From the NCBI GenBank assembly GCA_030590585.1, contig JAUUYD010000148.1, forward strand, positions 1 through 6,261: a stretch of 6,261 nt of DNA, written 5' to 3'. The position numbers were made by a program, and so were the translations under genes. The notes under the pieces are model-generated. The model did not search any database. It had not been told where the DNA came from and worked only from the letters and a program-made list of their open reading frames with translations. The DNA comes from Spirochaeta sp. (GTDB lineage Bacteria > Spirochaetota > Spirochaetia > Spirochaetales_E > Spirochaetaceae_B). Shown here piece by piece: positions 5,300 through 6,261 of this stretch (positions within the stretch are counted from its first letter, which is position 1; each line of letters starts with the position of its first letter).

Positions 5300-6261
5300 A
5301 TGTTTCGATATTCAATAAACGCTGTATTATTTGCCTTATTGCTCCTCTCTCTTCTACTTAATTCCTGTAATACTGCCGACAGCTCGAATGACAGTAAAGC
5401 TGAGGTGGAAAGCACGACGACGGGGGAACAAGCTGACAACTCTTCAGCAAGTGAATCCGAATCGGATATTCAAGCGGAAAATGCCGCCGAAGTCCTGGAT
5501 TCTTTTTATACAGATACCGGGAATACTGATGATGCCCTCTCTGCATTGGAAGATGCAGGAATAGATACCATGGACGCAGAGTCCCGTCTGGTTTATGCCG
5601 TTCTTCTTCGAAATGAGGGTAGGCTTGATGACTCACGGAATGTACTTGAGTCCATAGTCGGGGAAGATACTTCCAACGCGGCTGCATGGTTTAATCTGGC
5701 ACTGCTTGAACATGCTGCCGGGAATACGGATTCCAGGGATTCGGCTCTTGATGCTTCCACAGCTGCAGATAATACAATTGCGGAAGTATTTGCGTTCCGC
5801 GGAAATCTCGCTATTGCTGATTCTGATTGGAACAGAGCGGAATCAAATCTGAAGAGGGCCTTGAAATTGAATCCTGATTCGGTTGAATCATTGACGGGTA
5901 CGGCCTGGGTAATGGCAAAAACCGAGCGTCTTGATGATGCACTGATGTTGTTGGACAGGGCTGTTGAACTTGCCCCGGAGTTTGTCTACGCAAGAGTGGA
6001 CCGGTCCAGGATTAATGTTGCCTTGAGGAATTACAATGACGCGGAGGATGATATAAGCTTCGCTATTGAAATGGAACCCGAGGTGCCCTGGCATTATCTT
6101 GATCGTGCCAGAATCAGACTGCGTCATTTTCAGGATTATGATGGGGCGCTGGATGACCTTAACAATGTTGAACGGCTGGATCCTGATAATTTCTTTGCCC
6201 TGGTATATCTGGCGGGACTGCATGATGAACAGCGACATTTTCTGCCGGCGAAAGAATACTA
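5300..6261 (+). CDS. TPR-repeat lipoprotein (3' end at or beyond window edge)
   Basis: The frame is open from ATG 5300 to the window end, giving 320 residues plus the first two bases (TA) of another codon, which could be Tyr or a TAA/TAG stop. The N-terminus is a lipoprotein signal peptide: Arg3, a long Leu-rich core (9-20) and a lipobox LNSC with the lipidated Cys at 23. A loose lipobox of this kind is common in spirochaetes. Residues 24-62 form a Ser/Glu/Asp-rich flexible tether. From about 94 onward there are six 34-residue TPR-like units (near 94-125, 126-159, 160-193, 194-227, 228-261 and 262-296) plus the start of a seventh. The third and fourth are the clearest, with W-x-x-A, A-L-x-L-N-P-D and A-V-E-L-A-P-E signatures. 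TPR solenoids bind partner proteins, so this is probably an envelope scaffold or adaptor. It is divergent from the 611-residue membrane protein, a plausible partner. The start is chosen because it places the signal peptide correctly; no Shine-Dalgarno is present. Confidence 0.88.
   Translation, partial: MFRYSINAVLFALLLLSLLLNSCNTADSSNDSKAEVESTTTGEQADNSSASESESDIQAENAAEVLDSFYTDTGNTDDALSALEDAGIDTMDAESRLVYAVLLRNEGRLDDSRNVLESIVGEDTSNAAAWFNLALLEHAAGNTDSRDSALDASTAADNTIAEVFAFRGNLAIADSDWNRAESNLKRALKLNPDSVESLTGTAWVMAKTERLDDALMLLDRAVELAPEFVYARVDRSRINVALRNYNDAEDDISFAIEMEPEVPWHYLDRARIRLRHFQDYDGALDDLNNVERLDPDNFFALVYLAGLHDEQRHFLPAKEY

Noticed and set aside
5698..5712. TGGCAC followed by TTGA, resembling a sigma-54 promoter
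   Set aside because: The spacing is 3 nt rather than 5, the GC at -12 is missing, and it lies inside the lipoprotein coding sequence.
5358..6238. Two - strand open frames (5358-5687 and 5888-6238) opposite the TPR lipoprotein
   Set aside because: They are antisense to a clear TPR/lipoprotein frame; their translations are rich in His, Pro, Gln and Arg with no domain pattern, typical of shadow frames.

Overview
The window holds six protein-coding genes and no RNA genes, insertion sequences or CRISPR arrays that I can see. Coding density is very high, with short overlaps and gaps, and the only real intergenic space is about 75 bp. The gene complement fits a free-living or sediment-type spirochaete (Spirochaetota): an NtrY/NtrX-like two-component pair, a LexA with an HTH unlike the E. 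coli one, holA, a lipoprotein with a loose lipobox, and a large single-anchor envelope protein that I do not recognise. This assignment is an inference from gene content and protein style. No rRNA or marker gene in the window proves it.

Left block, + strand, 1-3382: the 3' end of a sensor histidine kinase (ntrY-like), an NtrX-type sigma-54 activator (ntrX), the SOS repressor lexA, and the DNA polymerase III delta subunit (holA). The first three are joined by two ATGA stop/start overlaps, and holA follows after 12 bp, so the block looks like one operon. It places a phospho-signalling pair, the DNA-damage repressor and a clamp-loader subunit on one message. A perfect 9-bp hairpin followed by a T run lies inside ntrX and looks like an intragenic terminator or attenuator.

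Right block, 3389-6261: a 611-residue membrane-anchored protein on the - strand converges on holA with a 6-bp gap. It diverges from a + strand TPR lipoprotein that runs off the right edge with 320 residues visible. The 75 bp between their starts carry two back-to-back sigma-70-like promoters. Each -10 box lies only 6-8 nt from the start codon and neither gene has a convincing Shine-Dalgarno, so both messages may be leaderless. Both products are predicted to be exported to the envelope and may work together, but their function cannot be read from the sequence.

No clearly new multi-gene defence or mobile system is visible. The items most worth a second look are the coupling of lexA to ntrX, the intragenic hairpin, the leaderless divergent promoter pair, and the unrecognised 611-residue protein.
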